The position numbers were made by a program, and so were the translations under genes. The notes under the pieces are model-generated. The model had not been told where the DNA came from and did not search any database. It was given only the letters and a program-made list of their open reading frames with translations. A DNA stretch of 27,877 nt, taken from the NCBI GenBank assembly GCA_947483345.1, contig CANKNL010000010.1:1-27877 (forward strand), in the 5' to 3' direction. Positions 1 through 7,191 of the stretch are shown here, in pieces (positions within the stretch are counted from its first letter, which is position 1; each line of letters starts with the position of its first letter). This DNA is from Chitinophagaceae bacterium. GTDB lineage: Bacteria > Bacteroidota > Bacteroidia > Chitinophagales > Chitinophagaceae.

Positions 1-385
1 AAACAACCGTAAACAATACATTTGTTAAAGTAAGCATGGTCCAGCTATACATTTTAGGTGCCGAATTGGTAACCAAAAGATCAGCCCCTGCAAACTCATA
101 AGTTCCAGTATCTGATACCGTTGAATTAAGTTTATACTCAAATTTTCCATTGGCATCAAACCTTACAAAATTTTCAGGTTTTGGCTGAGACCTGATTATG
201 GTATCACTCATAAAAACACCTCCATAAAATAGCTTAAGCTGAACTCTGTTGATGACCCATTTGCCAACAACCTGTTGTTCTTTAGGTAAATTAGTGCTGG
301 TATCTGCTTTAGCACAAGAATTACAGATGACAGTAACCGAGAACAGGCTGGCCATTAATAATAAGGAAGAATAAATGGTTTTCAT
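1..385 (-). CDS. Lipocalin-like lipoprotein, partial (3' end outside window)
   Basis: The reading frame opens with ATG at 385 and runs without a stop to the window edge, giving 128 codons. The N-terminus is MKTIYSSLLLMASLFSVTV, followed by ICNSCAKAD. The Cys after a short hydrophobic stretch looks like a relaxed Bacteroidota lipobox, so the mature protein is probably a lipid-anchored envelope protein. From about residue 40 (VVGKWVINRV, then FVRFDANGKFEY and DTGTYEF) the alternating strands and the G-x-W opening resemble the small lipocalin-like domains common in Bacteroidota. It lies 45 bp downstream of the exported protein at 431-1606 on the same strand and may be cotranscribed with it. No enzymatic function can be assigned. 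Confidence 0.8.
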   Translation of the reverse strand, partial: MKTIYSSLLLMASLFSVTVICNSCAKADTSTNLPKEQQVVGKWVINRVQLKLFYGGVFMSDTIIRSQPKPENFVRFDANGKFEYKLNSTVSDTGTYEFAGADLLVTNSAPKMYSWTMLTLTNVLFTVV

Positions 386-430
386 TTAAAATAAGCTATT
401 GGTTATTGGTATAACGTAATATGGGGTACT

Positions 431-1606
431 TTATTGCTTGATTTTTGGCTTATGTACAAAACGGATCACACCACTTTTCTGGAGGTCGGATGAGATACGT
501 ACTTCATAGCGGTTATCACCGTCATTTACAACCATTAAAGCCGTATTAGGCGCTATGGTGCCCAGGTTTTCTGCATACATGATCAGCTCATTTAACTCCC
601 TGCTTTCGTCAACATTTAATTTTAATCTAAGGGCTTTATCGCTAAGCCGCTTATGTGATAATAATAATTCACCATTAAAAAACAGAGAAATACTATCGCC
701 GTCTATCTCTCCATTATCGTATAAATCAACCGTAAAACCGGGATTGTCAATTTCAATGGTTTTTAACAGGTCATTACTTCTGTTCTGGTATTTGAGCTCC
801 GTTATTTTTCTTTCTGCAGGTTCGGTTTTAAGTGCCTGTGGGATGGGTAAATTATTTGATGTGATTACTGTTTTTTTGGATAGCCGCTTTTGTATTTCCT
901 CGCTGTCCTTTTTTTCAGGGTCCATTCTTTTAGCAGGCGGGGCAATTTTTTGTTTTGGTTCTGTTTTTACAATCGGTGGAGGCATGTTTTTCTTAGGTGC
1001 TTTGCTTACAACTGCAGGAGGAGTAGTTTTTTTGGGGATACTTTTTACAATCGGCGGAGCCACAGGAGCAGGTTTTGTTTTAACAGACGGTATTGCTTTT
1101 TTGGGTGTAGCTTTTGTTATGTTATCATTAAAATAGGCCGGATTTTTTTGCAATACCCTTCTTGATAAGGCAGTGGTTCCAAATCCGCAGTCGCCTGGTT
1201 GATCCGGAACAGGTATCCAGGTTCCTTCCAGTAACTGTTCATTATCTTTCTGAAAATAAGTTAAACGATGTATTTGAAAACAATTACGTATAGTAACCGG
1301 CACATTCGTTTTTGTACGTTCTGTTTCTTTTACTTCAATATATTTACTGGCTTTGTTTAAGGTGCCGTTTAATTTACAGATGGTATAGTAACGTTTGCCT
1401 GCATCACTAAAATAAGTATAGGAATAACCGGTTACTTTGGTTCCTCTCACCTCTATTTCGAGAATATATTCACATCGGTCTCCACCCCAACCGGTAAAAG
1501 CAGAACTTTTATCAACGAACTCGCCCTTCCATTGTCCGGTAAAGTTTTGGGCAAAAAGCGGGGAATAAAATAAAACAAATAAAATGCAGTGTACAAATGT
1601 CTTCAT
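431..1606 (-). CDS. Exported two-domain beta protein with Pro/Lys-rich linker
   Basis: This 391-residue protein starts with a clear signal peptide (MKTFVHCILFVLFYSPLFAQ, cleavage after AQ). Residues about 21-155 form a beta-rich domain opening with FTGQWKGEF, typical of lipocalin-like folds, with several cysteines. Residues about 160-235 are a low-complexity linker of imperfect repeats of K, P, A and V (for example KSIPKKTTPP and KAPKKNMPPP), which should be extended and basic. Residues about 270-388 form a second beta-rich domain (DNPGFTVDLYDNGEIDGDSI, then LMVVNDGDNRYEVRI). The layout suggests a periplasmic or surface protein whose linker spans a gap. The family is not one I can name. A -7 promoter element lies five bases upstream of the ATG. 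Confidence 0.8.
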   Translation of the reverse strand: MKTFVHCILFVLFYSPLFAQNFTGQWKGEFVDKSSAFTGWGGDRCEYILEIEVRGTKVTGYSYTYFSDAGKRYYTICKLNGTLNKASKYIEVKETERTKTNVPVTIRNCFQIHRLTYFQKDNEQLLEGTWIPVPDQPGDCGFGTTALSRRVLQKNPAYFNDNITKATPKKAIPSVKTKPAPVAPPIVKSIPKKTTPPAVVSKAPKKNMPPPIVKTEPKQKIAPPAKRMDPEKKDSEEIQKRLSKKTVITSNNLPIPQALKTEPAERKITELKYQNRSNDLLKTIEIDNPGFTVDLYDNGEIDGDSISLFFNGELLLSHKRLSDKALRLKLNVDESRELNELIMYAENLGTIAPNTALMVVNDGDNRYEVRISSDLQKSGVIRFVHKPKIKQ

Positions 1607-1611
1607 CTTTA

Positions 1612-1619
1612 CAAAGATA
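1612..1619 (-). promoter_or_regulatory. -7 promoter element of the 431-1606 gene
   Basis: The minus strand reads TATCTTTG, an exact match to the Bacteroidota -7 consensus TAnnTTTG. Only five bases separate it from the ATG, so the transcript would have almost no leader. No -33 TTTG was found at the usual spacing. Confidence 0.5.
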
Positions 1620-1653
1620 TTTTAGATAAATTTTTCCATAGCTAATACTTCGT

Positions 1654-1661
1654 TAAATTTG
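1654..1661 (+). promoter_or_regulatory. -7 promoter element of thrS
   Basis: TAAATTTG matches the consensus TAnnTTTG and lies 35 bases before the thrS ATG, giving a leader of about 30 nt. That is too short for a T-box, and none is visible. Confidence 0.5.
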
Positions 1662-1696
1662 CAGACTGTAAGCCGCAAAGGTTTGCCAATAAAGAT

Positions 1697-3631
1697 ATGA
1701 TAAAGATAACATTACCCGATGGTGCAGTTAAAGAATTTGAGCAGGGAATAACTGCCTTTGAAATAGCTAAATCCATTAGCGAAGGCCTGGCAAGAAAAGT
1801 ATTGGCTGCCCATATTAATGCGGAGGTGTGGGATGCTCACCGGCCAATTGAAACGGATGCCTCTCTTAAATTACTCACCTGGGATGATACAGATGGGAAA
1901 TCAACTTTCTGGCATTCCTCTGCCCATTTAATGGCCGAGGCTGTTGAAGCGGGTTTTCCCGGAGTGAAATTCTGGGTTGGACCGGCTATTGATAAAGGGT
2001 TTTATTATGATATGGATCTGGGGGATCAAAAAATCACAGAAGAAGACCTGATACTTTTGGAAAAAAAGATGAATGAACTGGCCAAGCAAAAAAATCTTTT
2101 TATACGAAAACCTATATCTAAGGCTGATGCAGTGCAATATTTTACCGAAAAAGAAGACGCCTATAAATTGGATTTACTTAACGGATTAACCGATGGGGAA
2201 ATAACTTTTTATACCCAGGGAGGGTTCACCGATTTGTGTCGTGGCCCACATATTCCCAATACCGGCTTTATAAAAGCTATCAAACTTACCAGCATTGCAG
2301 GTGCTTACTGGAAAGGCGATGAAAAAAATAAGCAGTTAACGCGTATTTATGGTATTACATTTCCCAGTCAAAACGAATTGGATGAATATGTGTTGATGCT
2401 TGAGGAAGCTAAAAAAAGAGATCACCGTAAATTAGGCAAAGAACTGGGCATTTTTACATTTGATGATGAAGTGGGGCCTGGTTTGGCCTTATGGTTACCC
2501 AACGGTACTGTCATAATTGAAGCCTTAGAAAATCTGGCAAAGGAAACCGAAAAAGAGGCCGGCTACAAAAGAGTCGTTACACCACACCTGGCTAAAGAGA
2601 GTATGTATTTAACCAGTGGTCATTTGCCATATTATGCCGATAGCATGTTTCCGCCCATGGAAATGGATGGCGAAAAATATTATTTAAAGCCAATGAACTG
2701 TCCGCATCACCATAAAATTTTTGATGCAGAACCCAAAAGTTATAAAGACCTGCCATTCAGGATTGCAGAGTATGGTACCTGTTACCGCTACGAGCAAAGC
2801 GGCGAGTTATTTGGCTTAATGAGGGTTCGTTGCTTACATATGAATGATGCACATATTTATTGTAGTAAAGAACAATTTGCAGATGAGTTCAGGGCCGTAA
2901 ATGACATGTATCAGAAGTATTTTAAAATATTTGGTATTGATAAATATGTAATGCGCCTGTCATTGCATGATCCAGAAAAATTAGGGCAGAAATATATCAA
3001 TGAACCTGAACTTTGGTTAGAAACAGAAGAACTGGTTAGAAAAGTATTAATAGAAAGTAACATTCCTTATATAGAAGTTAAAGGGGAAGGCGCTTTTTAC
3101 GGACCAAAAATTGATGTTCAGATATGGAGTGCAATTGGAAGAGAATTTACTTTAGCAACCAATCAGGTAGATTTTGCTCAGGGACGTAGTTTTAAATTAA
3201 GTTTTACAAATAAGGATAACAGCCCTGAAGTACCTCTAATTATTCATCGGGCTCCATTGGGAACACATGAGCGGTTTATTGGTTTTTTACTGGAGCATTA
3301 TGCTGGTAAGTTCCCAACCTGGTTAGCACCGTTACAGGTTAAAATACTCCCTATCAGTGATAAGTTTATGTCTTATGCAAAGAACATTTTACAAACGCTT
3401 AAAAAAGCGGATATTCGTGCTGAAATTGATGACCGGAGTGAAAAAATTGGAAGAAAGATCCGGGATACAGAATTGGCAAAAGTGCCATATATGTTAGTTA
3501 TTGGAGAGAAAGAGATGACTGATGGGCAAGTCTCTATTCGCAGACAGGGCAAAGGTGATTTGGGCGCTAAATTGGTAGATGAATTTTTGAAGGATATACT
3601 TAGTGAAATAAATGAAAGGGTGGCAGAGTAA
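1697..3631 (+). CDS. thrS: Threonyl-tRNA synthetase
   Basis: This is a class II aminoacyl-tRNA synthetase that charges tRNA-Thr in the cytoplasm. It is full length at 644 residues. The N-terminal TGS domain (1-62) is followed by the editing/SAD domain with HSSAH (73-77) and the second-shell motif CRGPH (181-185). The catalytic core carries the zinc ligands Cys335 (MNCPHH), His386 (NDAH) and His516 (IIHRAP), and motif 3 GTHERF with Arg525. The anticodon-binding domain occupies about residues 545-640. The segment RVRCLHMNDAH replaces the RVRGFTQDDAH of E. coli but keeps the His ligand. It heads the translation block and is separated from infC by 136 bases that contain a second promoter element. 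Confidence 0.98.
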   Translation: MIKITLPDGAVKEFEQGITAFEIAKSISEGLARKVLAAHINAEVWDAHRPIETDASLKLLTWDDTDGKSTFWHSSAHLMAEAVEAGFPGVKFWVGPAIDKGFYYDMDLGDQKITEEDLILLEKKMNELAKQKNLFIRKPISKADAVQYFTEKEDAYKLDLLNGLTDGEITFYTQGGFTDLCRGPHIPNTGFIKAIKLTSIAGAYWKGDEKNKQLTRIYGITFPSQNELDEYVLMLEEAKKRDHRKLGKELGIFTFDDEVGPGLALWLPNGTVIIEALENLAKETEKEAGYKRVVTPHLAKESMYLTSGHLPYYADSMFPPMEMDGEKYYLKPMNCPHHHKIFDAEPKSYKDLPFRIAEYGTCYRYEQSGELFGLMRVRCLHMNDAHIYCSKEQFADEFRAVNDMYQKYFKIFGIDKYVMRLSLHDPEKLGQKYINEPELWLETEELVRKVLIESNIPYIEVKGEGAFYGPKIDVQIWSAIGREFTLATNQVDFAQGRSFKLSFTNKDNSPEVPLIIHRAPLGTHERFIGFLLEHYAGKFPTWLAPLQVKILPISDKFMSYAKNILQTLKKADIRAEIDDRSEKIGRKIRDTELAKVPYMLVIGEKEMTDGQVSIRRQGKGDLGAKLVDEFLKDILSEINERVAE

Positions 3632-3723
3632 AAAAAACACCAAACTAGTTGTGATTTTTGCATTTATTTGGTTTAATGACCATAAAAAAATAGATAACTA
3701 ATAGGTTATTTAAAATAAAAGGA

Positions 3724-3731
3724 TAATTTTG
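3724..3731 (+). promoter_or_regulatory. -7 promoter element of infC
   Basis: TAATTTTG matches TAnnTTTG, 36 bases before the infC ATG. It indicates that infC can be transcribed independently of thrS. Confidence 0.5.
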
Positions 3732-3767
3732 GCAGATACAAACAACATTGTAAACTAAAAATAATAA

Positions 3768-4367
3768 ATGGCATTTCCACCAAGACCAAGGGGCGCATTT
3801 AACCCCCGTTTTAAAAAAGAGCAACAACAGGAACACCGTACCAACCACATGATAAGAGCAATTGAAGTGCGTTTGGTTGGCGAAAATCTGGAACCCGGTG
3901 TTTATTCACTTGCAGATGCAATAAAGATTGCCAAAGAACAGGAACTTGATTTAGTTGAGATATCTCCCGGTGCAAAGCCACCTGTTTGTAAGATTATTGA
4001 CTATAATAAATTTTTATACGAAGAGAAGAAGAAGAAGAAGGAGATGAAGGCTAAATCCAAGACCAGTGAGGTTAAGGAGATACGATTCACGCCCAATACA
4101 GATGATCATGACTTTGAATTTAAAGTTAAACACGCCGAAAAATTTTTAGCGGATGGGGATAAGGTAAAGGCGCATGTGCAATTTAAAGGCCGTGCCATTA
4201 TGTTTAAAGAAAGAGGCGAATTGTTATTATTGAAATTTGCTGATCGGTTAAAAGATGTTGGTGCTTTGGAGGGCTTGCCAAAAATGGAGGGGAAAAGAAT
4301 GTTAGTGATGTTTGCCCCAAAGGCCAAACTCTCAAAAAGAAAACAGCAGGAAGCAAGTAGATTATGA
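3768..4367 (+). CDS. infC: Translation initiation factor IF-3
   Basis: IF-3 binds the 30S subunit, prevents premature joining of 50S and proofreads initiator tRNA and start-codon pairing. The 199-residue protein has an extra basic N-terminal tail (MAFPPRPRGAFNPRFKKEQQ). After it come the N-domain (IRAIEVRLVGENLEPGVYSL to CKIIDYNKFLYE, about 29-85), a lysine-rich linker helix (EEKKKKKEMKAKSK) and the C-domain (about 98-185) with VQFKGRAIMFKERGELLL and a C-terminal FAPK. The start is a plain ATG rather than the rare AUU used for autoregulation in E. coli. A strong intrinsic terminator follows 21 bases after the stop, so this transcript does not continue as the usual infC-rpmI-rplT operon. Confidence 0.97.
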   Translation: MAFPPRPRGAFNPRFKKEQQQEHRTNHMIRAIEVRLVGENLEPGVYSLADAIKIAKEQELDLVEISPGAKPPVCKIIDYNKFLYEEKKKKKEMKAKSKTSEVKEIRFTPNTDDHDFEFKVKHAEKFLADGDKVKAHVQFKGRAIMFKERGELLLLKFADRLKDVGALEGLPKMEGKRMLVMFAPKAKLSKRKQQEASRL

Positions 4368-4388
4368 TATTAAGTTCTTTATAAAATG

Positions 4389-4420
4389 AAGGGAAGTTCT
4401 GACTTCCCTTTTTTTATTTT
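4389..4420 (+). terminator. Rho-independent terminator after infC
   Basis: A perfect 9-bp stem, AAGGGAAGT (4389-4397) with ACTTCCCTT (4402-4410), encloses a TCTG tetraloop and is followed by a T tract. It ends the thrS/infC transcripts. Confidence 0.9.
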
Positions 4421-4443
4421 TCAAAATGTGAGCTTAAAATTTG

Positions 4444-4472
4444 TGTACAACTGTTGAAGCTACTGTTGTACA
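4444..4472 (+). repeat. Inverted repeat TGTACAAC...GTTGTACA upstream of rluF
   Basis: Two perfect 8-bp arms (4444-4451 and 4465-4472) lie 13 bases apart, between the infC terminator and rluF. The arrangement suits a dimeric repressor site, but no regulator is known for it. Confidence 0.4.
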
Positions 4473-4491
4473 AATGATGATTTTAGCAACA

Positions 4492-4513
4492 GAAAGGAGG
4501 TAAATATCCTTTC
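4492..4513 (+). promoter_or_regulatory. Leader hairpin containing a perfect Shine-Dalgarno core, upstream of rluF
   Basis: GAAAGGA (4492-4498) pairs perfectly with TCCTTTC (4507-4513) around an 8-base loop. The 5' arm and loop contain AAAGGAGGT, a full complement of the 16S 3' tail, which is unusual in Bacteroidota. Two tiny ORFs follow (4518-4535 and 4535-4579), linked by a TGATG overlap. The second ends one base before the rluF ATG. Confidence 0.45.
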
Positions 4514-4580
4514 GTAAATGATATTTGGTTGCTGATGTCTGTTGGTAAAGAATTAATAATGAATTTGGTTAGTCAGTAAA

Positions 4581-5318
4581 ATGGATACAAGTCTCAATAA
4601 ATACATCAGTGAAACAGGCTTCTGCAGTCGCAGAGAAGCTGATAAATACATTGATCAACTCCGTGTTACAATTAATGGTGTTGAGGCGATGAAAGGAAAT
4701 CGTGTTGGTGAAAAGGATGTGGTTTTGGTTGATGGAGAACCCATTAAAAAAAAGAAAACGGCTGTTTATCTGGCATTATATAAACCGAAGGGAGTTACTT
4801 GTACCACCGATTTGAAGGATAAGTCAAATATCATTGATTTTGTCAATTTTAAAACACGGATATTTCCCATTGGACGCCTGGATAAGCGAAGTGAAGGCCT
4901 GATCTTTTTAACCAATGATGGGGATATTGTAAATAAGATCTTACGTGCCGGTAACCAACATGAAAAAGAATATATGGTTACCGTTGATAAACCAATCACA
5001 CTGGATTTTATTCAAAAAATGCGTAGCGGCGTACGCATATTAGGTACCATTACCCAAAAGTGTTTTGTAAAACAAGAAGGCTCAAACCGTTTTAAAATAA
5101 TACTAACCCAGGGCCTTAACCGCCAGATTCGACGCATGTGCGAGGCCCTTGGGTATAATGTGGAGAGCCTGAAACGCACCCGGATTATGAATTTGACTGT
5201 AAGCGGCTTAGCGCCGGGCAAATGGCGTTATTTTACCCCGGTTGAAATAGATACGATAAGTGAAATGCTTAAAAACTCCAGTAAAACAGCCGAGGGAACT
5301 GAGGGTATGGATGAGTAA
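4581..5318 (+). CDS. rluF: 23S rRNA pseudouridine synthase RluF
   Basis: RluF isomerises uridine to pseudouridine in the 23S rRNA decoding/peptidyl-transfer region (U2604 in E. coli numbering). The 245-residue protein has an N-terminal S4 RNA-binding domain (LNKYISETGFCSRREADKYI, residues 5-24). The RsuA/RluB-E-F catalytic domain follows, with KPKGVTCTT (68-76), the catalytic GRLDKRSEGLIFLT with Asp101, and GLNRQIRRMCEALGY. The stretches NIIDFVNF, ILRAGNQHEKEYMVTVDKPI and RTIRMN-like RTRIMNLTVSG match RluF more closely than RluB or RluE. It sits unusually between infC and rpmI, with its own upstream region, and its ribosomal target fits this translation neighbourhood. Confidence 0.92.
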   Translation: MDTSLNKYISETGFCSRREADKYIDQLRVTINGVEAMKGNRVGEKDVVLVDGEPIKKKKTAVYLALYKPKGVTCTTDLKDKSNIIDFVNFKTRIFPIGRLDKRSEGLIFLTNDGDIVNKILRAGNQHEKEYMVTVDKPITLDFIQKMRSGVRILGTITQKCFVKQEGSNRFKIILTQGLNRQIRRMCEALGYNVESLKRTRIMNLTVSGLAPGKWRYFTPVEIDTISEMLKNSSKTAEGTEGMDE

Positions 5319-5405
5319 AACTGATTAGTATCAGTCATTAAAATAATAAGAATCAGTAGATTGTTTTTTTGTGGTTGTAATTTGCAGGTTCTTAATATAA
5401 CCAAC

Positions 5406-6302
5406 GTGGGATTCAATTTACAAGGTTTTGGGAATTTGAATTTGCTGTTATTTTTTTTATTTGCTTTTTCTTTTACTGTTAAAGGGCAAACCCTTACTTT
5501 ATATAGTTTTCCGCCTCCACACCCTTACCGGTGGAATAGTCCGCATCGATTACTGGTTAGTACTATCCGCAATTATTTATCAAAATCAGCATGCCGGCCA
5601 TCCAGGATGTTGGGGCATATGGTGGTTGAATTGAAAAAAGACACAGCCGTATTTTTAACAGGGATGACCTCTGATAAAGCGACCGATTTAAAAAGATCAA
5701 TTGTTAAAGATAAGATTGGGTTGGGGGTATTATTTGAACCTGTATCGGGGCATTTGGAAAAAAAGAGCCAGTTACAAACAGAATTAAAACTACGCACCGA
5801 AACCTACAAGGCTGCATTCATTTCTTTTAAAATAAGTGATTCTGTATATCATTACCTGTTAGCGTATATCGATTCATTTAAATTAAGAGGTTACGACAAA
5901 ATTTATAATGGTTTGAATGAACCAAGGGCAGGTACCGGAAGTGGTTGTACAGCTTTTGGTATAAGTTTTCTGGAATTAATAGACGCACTTATACCGGAAT
6001 ACAGTTCAAACTGGGCAGTGCATATTAAGGTGCCTGAAAAATTAATCGGAGATAACCGAATCCAAAAGAAAATTAAACTTAGCCGTGTGTTTTTTACGTT
6101 TAAATGGGCAACAGGTAAAACAGCCTTTAAAAAACTAACTTTATACGAGCCTTATTTAATTTACCAATGGGTTAATAAAATATGGAAAAAGGATCTAAAT
6201 AACCCTACGGCAAACTATCAATTTATTAAAACCGGTAATGCCAGGGGATTGCTGGTTGATAGTCGATCAAGTTTGCCCGTAAAGCCCATGTTTACGAAAT
6301 AA
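5406..6302 (+). CDS. Exported protein of unknown function, possibly a permuted papain-like cysteine peptidase
   Basis: No ATG lies in frame before about residue 68, so a non-ATG start is needed. GTG at 5406 gives 298 residues and a good signal peptide (hydrophobic LNLLLFFLFAFSFTV, ending KGQ). TTG at 5361 is an alternative start 15 codons further upstream. The mature protein has a G-H-M-V-V-E-L strand at residues 70-76 and, about 110 residues later, GTGSGCTAFGISFLE with Cys181 at the start of a predicted helix. A His/Glu-bearing strand preceding a Cys-headed helix is the order seen in circularly permuted NlpC/P60-type peptidases, but this assignment is only inference. The gene lies 87 bases after rluF and before the rpmI promoter. 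Confidence 0.7.
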   Translation: MGFNLQGFGNLNLLLFFLFAFSFTVKGQTLTLYSFPPPHPYRWNSPHRLLVSTIRNYLSKSACRPSRMLGHMVVELKKDTAVFLTGMTSDKATDLKRSIVKDKIGLGVLFEPVSGHLEKKSQLQTELKLRTETYKAAFISFKISDSVYHYLLAYIDSFKLRGYDKIYNGLNEPRAGTGSGCTAFGISFLELIDALIPEYSSNWAVHIKVPEKLIGDNRIQKKIKLSRVFFTFKWATGKTAFKKLTLYEPYLIYQWVNKIWKKDLNNPTANYQFIKTGNARGLLVDSRSSLPVKPMFTK

Positions 6303-6368
6303 AGCCTGAACCGCAGCTGCCTTTTGGTTTGATGTTTAATATTATTTCTTTAATTAGCTGATTTCCCT

Positions 6369-6376
6369 TACCTTTG
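6369..6376 (+). promoter_or_regulatory. -7 promoter element of rpmI-rplT
   Basis: TACCTTTG matches TAnnTTTG. Transcription should begin near 6382, giving a leader of about 100 nt, long for this window. Confidence 0.5.
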
Positions 6377-6382
6377 CCGCCC

Positions 6383-6481
6383 GAAAAAGTATATTTCTTT
6401 TTCAGACATTTCCCACAAGGCTCAACAAGAGTCCCGTCGTTTCGGGAACGCCAGTAGGGAGTAACTAAAAACAGTTATGTA
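6383..6481 (+). promoter_or_regulatory. Candidate structured leader of the L35-L20 operon
   Basis: Right after the predicted start site come a perfect 7-bp hairpin (GAAAAAG 6383-6389 with CTTTTTC 6397-6403) and a hairpin of GGCTC (6419-6423) with GAGTC (6429-6433). The latter competes with TCCCG (6432-6436) paired to CGGGA (6443-6447). A last 5-bp hairpin (6462-6466 with 6473-6477) abuts the start region. TTCCC at 6410-6414 could also pair with GGGAA at 6444-6448, so exclusive folds are possible. The leader ends in a start-stop pair, ATGTAATG, in which the TAA overlaps the rpmI ATG. L20 autoregulates this operon in other bacteria through its mRNA leader; that this leader does the same is inference. 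Confidence 0.45.
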
Positions 6482-6679
6482 ATGCCAAAGGTTAAAACCA
6501 ACAGCAGCGCCAAGAAGCGCTTTAAAGTTACCGGTTCCGGTAAGATCATGTTTCAAAAAGCTTTTAAACGTCACATTTTAACAAAAAAATCCAAAAAACG
6601 TAAGCGTAATATGCGTAAAGATGGACTTGTTAGTGATGCCAACATGCATTTTGTAAAAAGATTACTGGGGATGAAATAA
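6482..6679 (+). CDS. rpmI: 50S ribosomal protein L35
   Basis: This is a 65-residue basic protein with the L35 signature MPKVKTNSSAKKRFKVTGSG, followed by KRHILTKKSKKRKRNMRK and ending VKRLLGM. It binds 23S rRNA in the large subunit. It is the first gene of a two-gene unit with rplT, 42 bases downstream. The ATG overlaps a preceding ATG-TAA start-stop pair, so the start region may be translationally coupled. Confidence 0.97.
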   Translation: MPKVKTNSSAKKRFKVTGSGKIMFQKAFKRHILTKKSKKRKRNMRKDGLVSDANMHFVKRLLGMK

Positions 6680-6721
6680 ACTCACCGGAGAAACAACTAT
6701 TAACTTTAAAAAAATTAAGAT

Positions 6722-7066
6722 ATGCCACGTTCAGTAAATGCAGTAGCCAGCAGGGCCCGCCGCAAAAGAATATTAAAAGCTGCCAAAGGATATTATGGCA
6801 AGCGTAAAAATGTATATACCGTTGCCAAAAACGTAATGGAAAAAGGGTTAACATACAGTTATGTTGGCCGTAAATTAAAAAAGCGTGAATACCGTACATT
6901 ATGGATTGCACGTATAAATGCAGCCGTGAGAGCCGAAGGGATGACTTACAGTCAATTCATCAATAAGCTTGCCGTTAAGAAAATTGATCTTAATCGTAAA
7001 GTATTAGCTGATCTGGCCATGAATGAGCCTGAAACTTTTAAAAAATTAATTGATTCAGTTAAATAA
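6722..7066 (+). CDS. rplT: 50S ribosomal protein L20
   Basis: This 114-residue protein shows the L20 family throughout: MPRSVNAVASRARRKRILKA, the GYYGKRKNVYTVAKNVMEK region, RRLKKREYRTLWIARINAA-like residues (52-70), and the globular C-domain GMTYSQFINKLAVKKIDLNRK. L20 is needed for early 50S assembly and binds helices 40-41 of 23S rRNA. In several bacteria it also represses its own operon through a leader mimic. A strong terminator lies 22 bases downstream, closing the rpmI-rplT unit. Confidence 0.98.
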   Translation: MPRSVNAVASRARRKRILKAAKGYYGKRKNVYTVAKNVMEKGLTYSYVGRKLKKREYRTLWIARINAAVRAEGMTYSQFINKLAVKKIDLNRKVLADLAMNEPETFKKLIDSVK

Positions 7067-7088
7067 AACTGACAGCAAAGATTTATAT

Positions 7089-7124
7089 AAACCGGTAGTG
7101 ATTAGTTCGCTTCCGGTTTTTTTA
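7089..7124 (+). terminator. Rho-independent terminator after rplT
   Basis: AAACCGG (7089-7095) pairs with CCGGTTT (7113-7119) across a 17-base loop, followed by a T run. It ends the rpmI-rplT transcript. Confidence 0.8.
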
Positions 7125-7146
7125 TAAATTAGTTTGTACATTCTGT

Positions 7147-7154
7147 TATTTTTG
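7147..7154 (+). promoter_or_regulatory. -7 promoter element of the arginine decarboxylase gene
   Basis: TATTTTTG matches TAnnTTTG and lies 37 bases before the ATG. A TTTG at 7133-7136 is too close to serve as a normal -33 element. Confidence 0.45.
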
Positions 7155-7191
7155 TATTAATTATTAATAATTAAAATCAGTAAATCAATAC

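Noticed and set aside
555..1136. 193-codon plus-strand ORF
   Set aside because: It is antisense to the exported two-domain protein, and its hydrophobic repeats are the complement of the Pro/Lys linker codons.
1607..1696. T-box or other riboswitch before thrS
   Set aside because: The predicted leader is about 30 nt, with no antiterminator or terminator pair.
3373..3663. 96-codon minus-strand ORF over the thrS 3' end
   Set aside because: It lies opposite a conserved part of thrS and shows no family features.
5320..5335. Hairpin ACTGAT-TAGT-ATCAGT after rluF
   Set aside because: The stem is short and AT-rich without a T run, so it is not a convincing terminator.
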